This document shows, one piece after another, positions 32,701-40,385 of a stretch of DNA of 40,713 nt. This DNA comes from UCB3 sp964415605 (GTDB lineage: Bacteria; Chloroflexota; Anaerolineae; Epilineales; Epilineaceae). The stretch covers positions 1 to 40,713 of the forward strand of contig CAYQBA010000017.1 of the NCBI GenBank assembly GCA_964415605.1, written 5' to 3'. A model generated the notes under the pieces. The model saw only the letters and a program-made list of their open reading frames with translations, ran no database searches and was not told the origin of the DNA. Each line of letters opens with the position of its first letter. Position 1 is the first letter of the stretch. A program made the translations under genes and the position numbers.

Positions 32701-34172
32701 GCATGCACATGGGCATGGGCCAGGGCCAGCGGATGGACATGCGGGCATCGCCCAGCCTGATCCAGTTCACCGAGATCCTCCAGCTCTCCGGCATCGAGCT
32801 GCAGAACGTCATCGAGCAAGCCGTGGCCGACAATCCGGCGCTCGAGCTGGCCGAGGTCGACGTCTGCCCCGTGTGCGGCGCGGCGCTCCTGGCCGACGGC
32901 TGGTGCCTGCGCTGCCGGCAGCGCGAGCGCATGGACGCCGCGTGCCCGGCGTGCGGCGGCCGCCTGGACCCAAGCGGCCGATGCTTGCGCTGCAGCCGAA
33001 ACGACGACCTGGTCGAGGACGCCGCGCGCGCCCTGATCGAGCCCGAGGCCGAGAGCGACCAGTTCGACTTCCTGACGAGCATCGCCGACCAGCGCGGCCT
33101 GCACGAGCACTTGCTCGAAGAGCTGCGGATGGTCGTGGACGACGCCGACATGCCGATCGCCGAATACCTCGTCGGCGAGCTCGACGAGCGGGGCTTCCTC
33201 GACCTGTCGCTGGACGTCGTCGCCCACACGCTCGGGGTCGACCTGGCGCGGGTCGAGGCCGTCCTGGCCGCGCTGCAGGCTGTCGGCCCGCTCGGCCTCG
33301 GGGCGCGGTCGGTGGAGGAGTGCCTCCTGCTCCAGCTCGACCGCTGGGCGGAGATCGGCGTCACGTGCCCGCTGGCGCGCGAGATGATCGGCGCGCACCT
33401 CGAGGCGCTGGGGCGCGGGCAGTATGGCCAGCTCGCGCGGCGGTTCGGCGTGACGCACGACGACATCGTCGCGGTGCGCGACTTCATCCGCACCCACCTC
33501 CGGCCCTACCCCATCGCCGAGGAAGTCGACGTGGCGCCGTGGGAGCGCCAGAGCGGCCCCGGCTTCATCGCCCCGGACGTGGTCGTGCGCCCTGGCAAGG
33601 AGCCCGACAGCCTCGACATCGAGGTGGTCGAGTCGCGCCGCTTCCGGCTCTCCATCAACCCCCTCTACCGCGAGATCGCCCAGCATCTCGCCGCCGGCCA
33701 GGCCGGCGGCGAGCCGCTGACCGCCGACGACACGGCGCACGTCCACGCGCACGTCAACCGGGCGCGCCAGTTCCTGTCGCACATCCAGGACCGGCGCGAC
33801 ACCATGCAGAAGGTGGCCGCCTACGTCATGGCGCGCCAGACGGCGTTCCTGCGCCACGGGCCGCGCCACCTGGCCCCGCTGACGCGGGCGGAGGTGGCCG
33901 AGGCGCTCGGCCTGCACGAGTCCACCGTCAGCCGCGCTACGGCCGGCAAGTACGTCCTGCTGACCAACCGCCAGATCGTGCCGTTCGCCATGTTCTTCAA
34001 AGCCGCCCTGTCCGTGCAGGACGTGCTGCGCGAGATCATCGAGAACGAAGACCACCCGTTGACCGACGCCGAGCTGTCCGACCTGCTCAAGGCGCGTGGG
34101 CTGCGCGTGGCGCGGCGCACCGTGGCCAAGTACCGCGAGCAGATGGGCATCCTGCCCTCGTCGCTGCGTTAG
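32697..34172 (+). CDS. rpoN: RNA polymerase sigma-54 factor with two inserted zinc ribbons
   Basis: 491 residues. Region I is PSLIQFTEILQLSGIELQNV, a match to the family's Q/L-rich activator-interacting segment. It is followed by an unusual insertion at 57-99 with two four-cysteine zinc-ribbon-like units: C57, C60, C70, C73 and C83, C86, C96, C99. The core-binding region starts near 120 (QFDFLTSIADQRGLHEHLLE). The DNA-binding region has LGLHESTVSRATAGKYV, and the RpoN box ARRTVAKYREQMGILPSS lies at the C-terminus. It directs polymerase to -24/-12 promoters and needs an activator, here encoded just upstream with an ATGA overlap. It is convergent with ndk, 16 bases apart. Confidence 0.94.
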   Translation: MSMHMGMGQGQRMDMRASPSLIQFTEILQLSGIELQNVIEQAVADNPALELAEVDVCPVCGAALLADGWCLRCRQRERMDAACPACGGRLDPSGRCLRCSRNDDLVEDAARALIEPEAESDQFDFLTSIADQRGLHEHLLEELRMVVDDADMPIAEYLVGELDERGFLDLSLDVVAHTLGVDLARVEAVLAALQAVGPLGLGARSVEECLLLQLDRWAEIGVTCPLAREMIGAHLEALGRGQYGQLARRFGVTHDDIVAVRDFIRTHLRPYPIAEEVDVAPWERQSGPGFIAPDVVVRPGKEPDSLDIEVVESRRFRLSINPLYREIAQHLAAGQAGGEPLTADDTAHVHAHVNRARQFLSHIQDRRDTMQKVAAYVMARQTAFLRHGPRHLAPLTRAEVAEALGLHESTVSRATAGKYVLLTNRQIVPFAMFFKAALSVQDVLREIIENEDHPLTDAELSDLLKARGLRVARRTVAKYREQMGILPSSLR

Positions 34173-34188
34173 AAGTCGCCGGCCGGTC

Positions 34189-34638
34189 CTACTCCAGGAT
34201 CCAGCGGTCGACGTCGCGCGTGTAGTCCACCAGCGCGCCGGCGCCGAACCACAGGTCGATCTCCGTCGCCGCCGTCTCGGGCCCGTCGGAAGCATGCACG
34301 AGGTTGCGGCCGACCGTCAGGCCGAAGTCCGCACGGATGGTTCCCGGCGCAGCCGCGCCCGGGCGCGTGGCGCCCACGGTGCTGCGCACCACCGCAATGG
34401 CGTCCGGGCCCTCGGCCGCGATCACCACGACCGGGCCGGATGTGATGTAGTCGATGAGGCCGGCAAAGAACGGCTTGCCTTCGTGCACGGCGTAGTGCTG
34501 GTGGGCCAGCTCGCGGCTCACGGCCATGAGCCGCAGCCCGACGATCTTCAGGCCGCGCTGCTCGAAGCGGCCGAGGAGAGCGCCGATCAAGCCGCGCTGA
34601 ACGGCGTCGGGCTTGAGGATGATCAACGTGCGTTCCAT
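34189..34638 (-). CDS. ndk: Nucleoside diphosphate kinase
   Basis: 149 residues. ERTLIILKPDAVQRGLIGAL at the N-terminus and the active-site block NLVHASDGPETAATEI, whose His is phosphorylated, identify the enzyme. It transfers the terminal phosphate from ATP to other nucleoside diphosphates. ATG 34638 is preferred: homologues begin exactly here and AAGGA lies upstream; a frame continues to 34770 but adds a low-complexity basic stretch. The gene is convergent with rpoN and divergent from the cohesin-LysM gene. Confidence 0.97.
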   Translation of the reverse strand: MERTLIILKPDAVQRGLIGALLGRFEQRGLKIVGLRLMAVSRELAHQHYAVHEGKPFFAGLIDYITSGPVVVIAAEGPDAIAVVRSTVGATRPGAAAPGTIRADFGLTVGRNLVHASDGPETAATEIDLWFGAGALVDYTRDVDRWILE

Positions 34639-34845
34639 GCGCTTGGTGCGTTCCTTGTGGTGGGCCGGCGCCGCCCGCGGAATCGAGCGGCCGGCGCGGG
34701 TCGGGGGTGCGTCACCCAATCGGTCACGTGAGGCCCGGATTATTCCCGCGCCCCCGCGGTTCGTCAACATCCCGTGCCGCGCGTGATTTCAGCCATTGGC
34801 CAGGGCCTTTAAGCAACGATACCGCATCTTAAGCTTTATTATGTC

Positions 34846-34875
34846 TTGACAGTCATGTTACGGCTATGGTAACAT
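34846..34875 (+). promoter_or_regulatory. Promoter of the cohesin-LysM gene
   Basis: A perfect -35 TTGACA at 34846-34851 and a -10 TAACAT at 34870-34875 with an 18-bp spacer. It is followed by an untranslated leader of about 100 bases ending in an AGGAGG ribosome site. Confidence 0.65.
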
Positions 34876-34876
34876 G
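34854..34876. promoter_or_regulatory. Operator-like palindrome in the cohesin-LysM promoter
   Basis: CATGTTAC at 34854-34861 and GTAACATG at 34869-34876 are perfect 8-bp arms with a 7-bp spacer. The dyad covers the promoter spacer and the -10 box, so a dimeric repressor bound here would block polymerase. Confidence 0.6.
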
Positions 34877-34984
34877 CCGTTTGATTCGAGCCATCATCAC
34901 TGAGCCTCCACCCCGTACCGCAGCAGATGCGGACCCCACCACGGTCAATGGTCGAGGCGTGCTCATCGGAACTCAGGAGGTCAG

Positions 34985-36235
34985 ATGATCAGGAAGCTTT
35001 GCGGTCGCGGCGCGCTGACCGGCTTGGCGGCCATGACGATGTGGGCGGCCGGGGTGTCGCCCGTCTTCCCCGAGACGGCATTGGCCACGACGCTCAAGCA
35101 GGGCGGCACCACGGTGACGATCTCGCCGCCTCAGGTGAGCTTGACGTGCCCGGCAACCCAGAAGGTCGACATCCTTATCGGCGATGTCGAGCAGCTCTTC
35201 GGCGTGGACCTCAAGGTCAGCTTCGACCCGAACGTCGTCGAGGTCGTCGACGCCGACGTCAACGCGCCGGGCGTCACCGTCCAGCCCGGCAACCTGCCGG
35301 ACGTCAGCGGCGGTCAGGGCCTGGTGCAGGAGAACACCGTCGACGTGGCGACCGGCACCATCAACTACGCCGCCATTCGCCTTGCGCCGGCCCAGCCCCA
35401 GGACGGCAGCGGCATCATCGCCAGCGTCACGTTCAAGGCCATCGGATCCGGCACGACCGTCATCAAGCTGGCCGCCGTGGCGTTGGCCGACGCAACCGCG
35501 CTGCCGATCTCGGCAACGCTGACGGATGGCGAGATCGACGTGACGTGCGACGGCGAGCCGGTCGCGACCCGCACGCCGACCGCCACGGCCACCCGGCCGT
35601 CGGGCGGCCCCACCGCGACGGCGACGCGGCCGTCCGGCGGCAAGGTCACCCCGCTGCCCCCGGGCAAGGGCGGCTACCCCACCGGCGGCCAGCCCGGCAA
35701 GGGCGGCGGCTGCACGCACGTGATCAAGCCGGGTGAGACGCTGTACTCCATCGCGCGCCTGTACGGCACGACGGCATCGGCCATCGCGTCCGCCAACGGC
35801 ATCCTTTACCTCGACTACATCTACGCCGGCCAGAGCTTGGTGATCCCCGGGTGCACGGGTCCGGGGTCGGGCGGCGTGCCGCCGTGGACGCCGGGCGGCT
35901 GTCTGGACTACGTCGTCAAGCCGGGCGACACGCTGTACTCCATCGCGCTGGCTTACGGCGACACCGTCGCCGGGCTCCAGTACCGCAACGGCATCGTCAA
36001 CCCCAACCTGGTGTGGGCGGGGCAGACGATCACGGTCTGCGGCGCCGGCGGCGGCACGCCCGGCTCGGGCGGCATCCCGTCCGGCAAGTGCCGCTACACC
36101 CATGTGGTGAAGCCGGGCGAGACGCTCTACGGCATCTCGCTCATGTACGGCTCGACGGTCTACCTCGTCAGCGCCGCCAACGGCCTGGCCAACCCCAACC
36201 TGATCTACGCCGGCCAGGTGCTCTGCATCCCGTGA
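34985..36235 (+). CDS. Secreted cohesin-domain protein with three LysM repeats
   Basis: 416 residues. A signal peptide covers about 1-35. A cohesin-like domain follows at about 40-195 (TVTISPPQVSLTCPATQKVD, FGVDLKVSFDPNVVEVVDAD, ASVTFKAIGSGTTVIKLAAV). A TPT/Gly linker leads to three LysM domains near 237-286, 305-350 and 368-416, each starting THVIKPGETLYSIA-like and ending IYAGQSLVIP-like. LysM binds peptidoglycan and cohesin binds dockerins, so this looks like a wall-bound receptor for dockerin proteins; the dockerin-like protein at 255-1544 is a possible partner. AGGAGG precedes the ATG by 4 bases. A strong hairpin terminates downstream. Confidence 0.9.
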   Translation: MIRKLCGRGALTGLAAMTMWAAGVSPVFPETALATTLKQGGTTVTISPPQVSLTCPATQKVDILIGDVEQLFGVDLKVSFDPNVVEVVDADVNAPGVTVQPGNLPDVSGGQGLVQENTVDVATGTINYAAIRLAPAQPQDGSGIIASVTFKAIGSGTTVIKLAAVALADATALPISATLTDGEIDVTCDGEPVATRTPTATATRPSGGPTATATRPSGGKVTPLPPGKGGYPTGGQPGKGGGCTHVIKPGETLYSIARLYGTTASAIASANGILYLDYIYAGQSLVIPGCTGPGSGGVPPWTPGGCLDYVVKPGDTLYSIALAYGDTVAGLQYRNGIVNPNLVWAGQTITVCGAGGGTPGSGGIPSGKCRYTHVVKPGETLYGISLMYGSTVYLVSAANGLANPNLIYAGQVLCIP

Positions 36236-36319
36236 CCGGTGGCCGGCCGGTCGGCCGCTAGGTTCACGGCTCGCCGGCCGGGCGATCGACAACCGCCGGC
36301 GTGATGAGCGCCGAATGAC

Positions 36320-36350
36320 GAAGGGGCTGCTTCTGGGAAGCAGCCCCTTC
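36320..36350. terminator. Hairpin terminator between convergent genes
   Basis: A perfect 14-bp stem (GAAGGGGCTGCTTC and its complement) with a 3-nt loop. It lies 85 bases past the cohesin-LysM stop and 11 bases past the regulator stop on the other strand. The stem is flanked by A and T residues and could serve both directions. Confidence 0.75.
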
Positions 36351-36361
36351 TCCTTGCGCGC

Positions 36362-36673
36362 CTACGCCGGCAGCCCGTCGGCCACCGCGCGCAGGCGCTC
36401 GCGGTAGGCCGTGAACGCCGCCGCGCCTTGCGGCGTGATGCGGCACGCCGTGTGCGTCTTCTTGCCGACAAACGACTTCTCGATGGCGATGTAGCCCGCG
36501 GCCTCGAGCTTCGACAGGTGCGACGACAGGTTCCCCTTGGTCAGCGCCGTCTCGCGCAGAAGGTACAGGAAGTCGGCGGACGCGACGCCGAAGAGGATGG
36601 CCATGACCATCAACCGCGGCGGGGCGTGGATCAACGGGTCGAGCTCGGCGGCATCGGCGACAATGTCCCTCAC
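36362..36673 (-). CDS. Small winged-helix transcriptional regulator (HTH_34-like)
   Basis: 103 residues. The start is a GTG at 36673 overlapping the TGA of the membrane-protein gene (GTGA). The protein is one winged-helix domain: LDPLIHAPPRLMVMAILFGV, LTKGNLSSHLSKLEAAGYIA (recognition helix) and the wing SFVGKKTHTACRITPQG. This matches the MarR/ArsR-like family of about 100 residues that often pairs with an integral membrane protein. It probably represses its own operon through the palindrome at 37349-37367; that link is inferred from position. A longer upstream frame is only a shadow of the membrane-protein gene. Confidence 0.85.
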   Translation of the reverse strand: MRDIVADAAELDPLIHAPPRLMVMAILFGVASADFLYLLRETALTKGNLSSHLSKLEAAGYIAIEKSFVGKKTHTACRITPQGAAAFTAYRERLRAVADGLPA

Positions 36674-37320
36674 TCCGATGCTCCCGTCGGCGCCGGCGCG
36701 GCCCGCAGATACCCCCGCAGCGTCGTCGCCCCCGTCGCCAGCATGAGGCAGCCCACGACCCCGAAGACGGCGGCCATCGCCGCCTCCAGCGGGGTGAGCC
36801 AGCGCCCCGCCACCAGTCCGGTGCCGAGCGCGGCCATCGCGAGCCCCGCGAAGCGCGCGAGGCCGAAGCGGAGCCAGAACTGCGCGAGCAGCGCCGCCAG
36901 GGCGGCACCGGCAAGCGCCGGGGTCCACGGCTCGATGGCGGGCGCGCGCACGATGGCAAACGCCAGCGCCGCCGCGACGAGCGCAGCCATTGCGCCGGCC
37001 ACGCGCTGTTGGCGCGGGTCGGGCTGGCGGTACGCCACCCGGCCAGTGCGGGGATAGGTGATGTCTTGCTTGAGACGCCCGATCAGCCAACGCGCGGCGA
37101 AGTAGCCGCCGATGGTGACGATCGGCAGCCCGATGGCGCTGATGCCACGCCACGGCGACGCGGGCGGCAGCCATGCCTCCAGGCTGAAGAGCCCGGCCAG
37201 CACGACGAACGTGACGCCGACGGCCAGCTCGGCCAGCCCGTCCTCGAACCAGTACCGCTCGGTGCGGCGCCGGATCGAATCGACGTCGACCGGCGTCGGG
37301 ATTGCGGCGGCGGGGTCCAT
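36670..37320 (-). CDS. Integral membrane protein of unknown function
   Basis: 216 residues from ATG 37320, which has AAGGAG 6 bases upstream; the longer frame to 37377 begins inside the leader. A cytoplasmic start (VDSIRRRTERYWFEDGLAEL) is followed by about six hydrophobic helices, for example AVGVTFVVLAGLFSLEAWL, GISAIGLPIVTIGGYFAARW and AMAAVFGVVGCLMLATG. A polar loop with ITYPRTGRVAYRQPDPRQQR lies after the second helix. Similar proteins sit beside HTH_34-type regulators in other genomes. It is first in a two-gene operon with a strong TTGACA/TATGCT promoter. Confidence 0.8.
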   Translation of the reverse strand: MDPAAAIPTPVDVDSIRRRTERYWFEDGLAELAVGVTFVVLAGLFSLEAWLPPASPWRGISAIGLPIVTIGGYFAARWLIGRLKQDITYPRTGRVAYRQPDPRQQRVAGAMAALVAAALAFAIVRAPAIEPWTPALAGAALAALLAQFWLRFGLARFAGLAMAALGTGLVAGRWLTPLEAAMAAVFGVVGCLMLATGATTLRGYLRAAPAPTGASE

Positions 37321-37348
37321 GGGGTTCTCCTTGGTCGTAGGTGCGGAT

Positions 37349-37367
37349 CGGTTTGCATCACAAACCG
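37349..37367. promoter_or_regulatory. Operator-like palindrome near the transcription start of the membrane protein-regulator operon
   Basis: CGGTTTG at 37349-37355 and CAAACCG at 37361-37367 are perfect 7-bp arms around CATCA. It lies immediately downstream of the predicted start site of the minus-strand promoter, a classical repressor position. The winged-helix regulator of the same operon is the obvious candidate ligand. Confidence 0.55.
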
Positions 37368-37377
37368 CTTTGCGCAC

Positions 37378-37406
37378 AGCATACCACCCGACTGCCCGGT
37401 TGTCAA
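37378..37406 (-). promoter_or_regulatory. Promoter of the membrane protein-regulator operon
   Basis: On the minus strand, TTGACA at 37401-37406 and TATGCT at 37378-37383 with a 17-bp spacer, close to the sigma-70 consensus. The leader is about 50 bases and ends in an AAGGAG ribosome site. Confidence 0.75.
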
Positions 37407-37429
37407 TCCCCTGGCCGCGCCAGATGCAT

Positions 37430-37435
37430 TAGAAT
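37430..37435 (+). promoter_or_regulatory. Possible -10 box (TAGAAT) for murF-alr
   Basis: TAGAAT ends 7 bases before an ATG at 37443, so transcription could start at that codon. No -35 at proper spacing is visible. Confidence 0.35.
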
Positions 37436-37442
37436 TGCTGCC

Positions 37443-37499
37443 ATGCACCCCTCGCAGACGCCCCGTGCCCGCGACCTCGCGACGGCCCGGACCGCGTGA
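37443..37499 (+). CDS. Possible 18-residue leader peptide upstream of murF-alr
   Basis: ATG 37443 opens an 18-codon frame, MHPSQTPRARDLATARTA, whose TGA overlaps the GTG start of murF-alr (GTGA). There is no ribosome site, but the -10-like box just upstream would give a leaderless mRNA. Translation of this frame could deliver ribosomes to the fusion gene. It may equally be chance. Confidence 0.3.
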   Translation: MHPSQTPRARDLATARTA

Positions 37500-40141
37500 T
37501 CCGTCTCGACACCTTCCTGGCCGCCAACCCGGACGCGTACGTCCACGGCCCGGTCTTCGCCGAGCGATTCGATCGCTTCAGCTTCGACTCCCGCATCATC
37601 CAGCCCGGCGAGCTGTTCCTGGCGGTGCGCACGGCCAAGGCCGACGGGCACGACCACATCGTGGCCGCCTGCCACGGTGGCGCCGCGGGCGTGGTGTGCC
37701 AGCGGCCGGTCGACCTTTCGGCGTTTGGGGCCACCTGCATCGTCGTCGCCGACACCGAAACCGCCATCCGCCGCCATGCCGGGCGGGTGATCCGGCAGGC
37801 CGGCATCCCCATCGTCGCCATCACGGGCAGCGTCGGCAAGACCACCACGAAGGAGATGGTCGCGCACGTGCTCGGCGCACGGTTCAAGGTGTTCCGCAAC
37901 CCGGCCAACTTCAGCGGCCGGTTCGGGCTGCCGATCGCGATCGGCGAGCTCGAACCCCAGCACACGCTCGCCGTCCTCGAGATGGCGGTCGACCAGTTCG
38001 GCGAGATGACCCTCATGACCGAGATGGCCCCGCCTACGGTCGGTGCCGTGACGCTGGTCGCCCCGGCGCACCTCGCCGCCTTTGGCGACCTCGAAGGGGT
38101 GGCGCGCGAGAAGGGCACGCTCGTCGAGTGCCTGCCCGCCAGTGGGCTGGCCGTGCTCAACGGGGACGACCCACGGGTAGCCGCCATGCAGGGCCGCACC
38201 GCGGCGCGGGTCGCGCTGTGCCACGTCGATGACGCCGCGGGCGAGCAGACCGCATCGCCCCGCCTGCCGTCGACACCAGGTGGATCGCCGGGAGGCGAGC
38301 CGGATCGGGATCCCACGCACCAACCGCCCGTGTTCCAGGCACACGGCGTCCGCGTGGGCATCGACGGCACGCGGTTCGTGCTGGAGACGCCAGGCGGCGC
38401 ACGCCTCGATGTCGCGCTTCCGTGGCTGGGGCGCCATTTCGCCGGCGCGGCGCTCATCGCGGCCGCCGTGGCCGACCACTTCGACCTGCCGCTCACCGAG
38501 GTCGTAACCCGGCTCGCCAGCCTGCCGGAAGTGCCCGGCCGGCTCAACCGCATCCCCGGCCGCGGCGGGGCGCTGATCCTCGACGACTCGTACAACGCCA
38601 GCCCCGAGGCCGTGCTGGCCGGCCTCGACGTCCTGGCCGACCTGCCGGCGGCGCGGCGGATGGCGATCCTGGGCGACATGGCCGAGCTCGGCGATGCCTC
38701 GGACGAGAGCCACCGCCGCGTGGGCCGGCGTGCGGCACGGGTGGTCGACCGCCTCGTCACCCGCGGCCCTCAGGCGGCCCTGATCGCGGAGGGCGCGCGC
38801 GCCGCCGGCCTGGACCCCGCCGCGATCGCCGTCACGCTCACCACCGACGATGCCGTCGCCGCGGCGCGCCCGCATCTCGGCCCGGGCGTCGTCGCCTTCG
38901 TCAAGGGCAGCGCCGTGGCCCGCATGGAGCAGGTCGTCGCCGGGCTCATGGCCGAGCCGGCCGACGCGGCGCGGCGCCTCGTCCGGCAGGATGCCGCCTG
39001 GCGCCAGATCGTCGTCCTCCAGCCGGATCGCCCGACGTGGGTCGAGATCGACCTCGGCGCGATCGCCGGCAACGCCCGCGCGCTTGCCCGCATCGCGGCG
39101 CCGGCGGAGGTGATGGCCGTGCTCAAGGCGGACGGATACGGTCACGGCGCGGTGCGCGTGGCGCACACGGCCCTGCGGAACGGCGCCAGCGCCTGCGGCG
39201 TGGCTTGCCTCAGCGAAGCCCAGGTGCTCCGGCGCGCGGGGATCGACGCTCCCATCCTCGTTCTCGGCTACACCCCGGCGTGGCAAGCGCGCGACGCCGT
39301 CCGGGCCGGCGTGGCGGTCACGGTGTTCGACGTCGAGACAGCCCTGGCGCTGGACCAGGCGGCGCGGGCGCTCGACTCGACCATCCACGTGCACGTCAAG
39401 GTCGACACCGGCATGCGCCGACTTGGATTGGCACCGGACGCCGTGCCCGTCTTCTTGCGGCGGCTCGCCGACCTGCCAGGACTGGTCGTCGACGGGGTGT
39501 TCACGCACACCGCCTGTGCCGACGACCTGTCGCCAGATGGCCGGGCCGCCACCGCGGAGCAGCTCGCACAGCTTCGCCGCGTGCTCGACGACCTCGACGC
39601 CGCGGGTCTGCGCCCGCCGAAGGTGCACGCGGCCAACAGCGCGCTCATGCTGGCGGAGCCCGGCGCCCGCTACGACATGGTGCGGCCCGGCCTGGCCCTC
39701 TACGGGCTGGCTCCGTCAGACGCGGTCGACATCGCCGCCCAGGGTCTCCGGCCAGCCCTGGCATGGAAGACCCAGGTGGCTCAGGTCCGCGAGCTGGCGG
39801 TGGGCGACGCCGTCGGCTATGGGCATGCATGGCGGGCCGCTCGCCCGAGCCGGATCGCGACCATCCCCGTCGGCTACGCTGACGGGTTCAGGCGCGCGCC
39901 AAGGACGTGGCAGCATGTGCTCGTGCAAGGATCGGAGGCACCGCTCGTCGGCCGCGTGTCGATGGACCAGTGCACGGTCGACGTGACCGGGATCCCAGGC
40001 GTCCGACAGGGGGACGAGGTGGTGCTCATCGGCGCCCAGGGCGAGCGCCGGATCACGGCCGAGGACGTCGGGCGGTGGCTGGGGACCATCAACTACGAGG
40101 TCGTGTCGACCATCCTGGCGCGGGTGCCCCGGGTAAGCTGA
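37496..40141 (+). CDS. Bifunctional MurF ligase / alanine racemase
   Basis: 881 residues. MurF occupies about 1-470: an FDSRIIQPGELFLAV N-terminal domain, the ATP loop ITGSVGKTTTKEM at 109-121, VLEMAVDQFGEM, and ILDDSYNASPEAVLAGLDVL. A Pro/Gly-rich stretch (about 250-285) interrupts it. Alanine racemase occupies about 505-881: VLKADGYGHG with the pyridoxal-phosphate Lys at 544, VKVDTGMRRLG, RPGLALYGLAP, VGYGHAW with the second catalytic base Tyr near 775, and GRVSMDQCTVDV. It would make D-alanine and attach D-Ala-D-Ala to the UDP-MurNAc-tripeptide, linking with the ligases at 21545-23878. The same order of fusion is known from Bacteroidota. The start codon is GTG without a clear ribosome site; the overlapping leader frame may supply ribosomes. 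Confidence 0.93.
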   Translation: MIRLDTFLAANPDAYVHGPVFAERFDRFSFDSRIIQPGELFLAVRTAKADGHDHIVAACHGGAAGVVCQRPVDLSAFGATCIVVADTETAIRRHAGRVIRQAGIPIVAITGSVGKTTTKEMVAHVLGARFKVFRNPANFSGRFGLPIAIGELEPQHTLAVLEMAVDQFGEMTLMTEMAPPTVGAVTLVAPAHLAAFGDLEGVAREKGTLVECLPASGLAVLNGDDPRVAAMQGRTAARVALCHVDDAAGEQTASPRLPSTPGGSPGGEPDRDPTHQPPVFQAHGVRVGIDGTRFVLETPGGARLDVALPWLGRHFAGAALIAAAVADHFDLPLTEVVTRLASLPEVPGRLNRIPGRGGALILDDSYNASPEAVLAGLDVLADLPAARRMAILGDMAELGDASDESHRRVGRRAARVVDRLVTRGPQAALIAEGARAAGLDPAAIAVTLTTDDAVAAARPHLGPGVVAFVKGSAVARMEQVVAGLMAEPADAARRLVRQDAAWRQIVVLQPDRPTWVEIDLGAIAGNARALARIAAPAEVMAVLKADGYGHGAVRVAHTALRNGASACGVACLSEAQVLRRAGIDAPILVLGYTPAWQARDAVRAGVAVTVFDVETALALDQAARALDSTIHVHVKVDTGMRRLGLAPDAVPVFLRRLADLPGLVVDGVFTHTACADDLSPDGRAATAEQLAQLRRVLDDLDAAGLRPPKVHAANSALMLAEPGARYDMVRPGLALYGLAPSDAVDIAAQGLRPALAWKTQVAQVRELAVGDAVGYGHAWRAARPSRIATIPVGYADGFRRAPRTWQHVLVQGSEAPLVGRVSMDQCTVDVTGIPGVRQGDEVVLIGAQGERRITAEDVGRWLGTINYEVVSTILARVPRVS

Positions 40142-40168
40142 GAGGAGCGGATTAAAACAAAAACGAGC
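40142..40168 (-). terminator. T-rich terminator region after 5S rRNA
   Basis: On the minus strand the 5S terminal helix (CGAGTCTGATGG pairing with CCATCAGGCTCG) runs directly into TTTTTGTTTTAATCC. The extended 5S stem followed by a T run looks like an intrinsic terminator. It also separates the rRNA operon from the convergent murF-alr gene. Confidence 0.55.
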
Positions 40169-40289
40169 CTGATGGCGATGACCTACTCTCCCGCAAGGCT
40201 GCCCTTGAAGTACCATCGGCGCTGGCAGGCTTGACTACTGGGTTCGAGATGGGACCAGGTATTGCCCTGCCGCTAGAATCACCATCAGA
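40169..40289 (-). rRNA. rrf: 5S ribosomal RNA
   Basis: On the minus strand it reads CTGATGGTGATTCTAGCGGC, then the conserved CCCATCTCGAACCCAG, GCGCCGATGGTACT and GGGAGAGTAGGTCATCGCC. The 5' and 3' ends pair (CTGATGGTGA with TCGCCATCAG). Length is about 120 bases; exact ends may be off by one or two bases. It lies about 95 bases after the estimated 23S 3' end, in the normal 23S-5S order. Confidence 0.95.
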
Positions 40290-40385
40290 CTCGCTCTTGA
40301 CGAGTTGAGCCTGAAGCTATAGCGATGTATTGTGCTCGGGGGATGACACCCTAAGAGCTGAACAAGAGCCTTGGAAATCGCGGAA

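Larger units (their letters stand above)
34639..34984. other. Intergenic region between ndk and the cohesin-LysM gene
   Basis: 346 bases between divergent genes. The right half (about 34790-34900) is distinctly AT-rich and holds the cohesin-LysM promoter with its palindrome. An ndk promoter should lie in the left half but no convincing hexamers were found. No RNA gene is evident. Confidence 0.5.
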
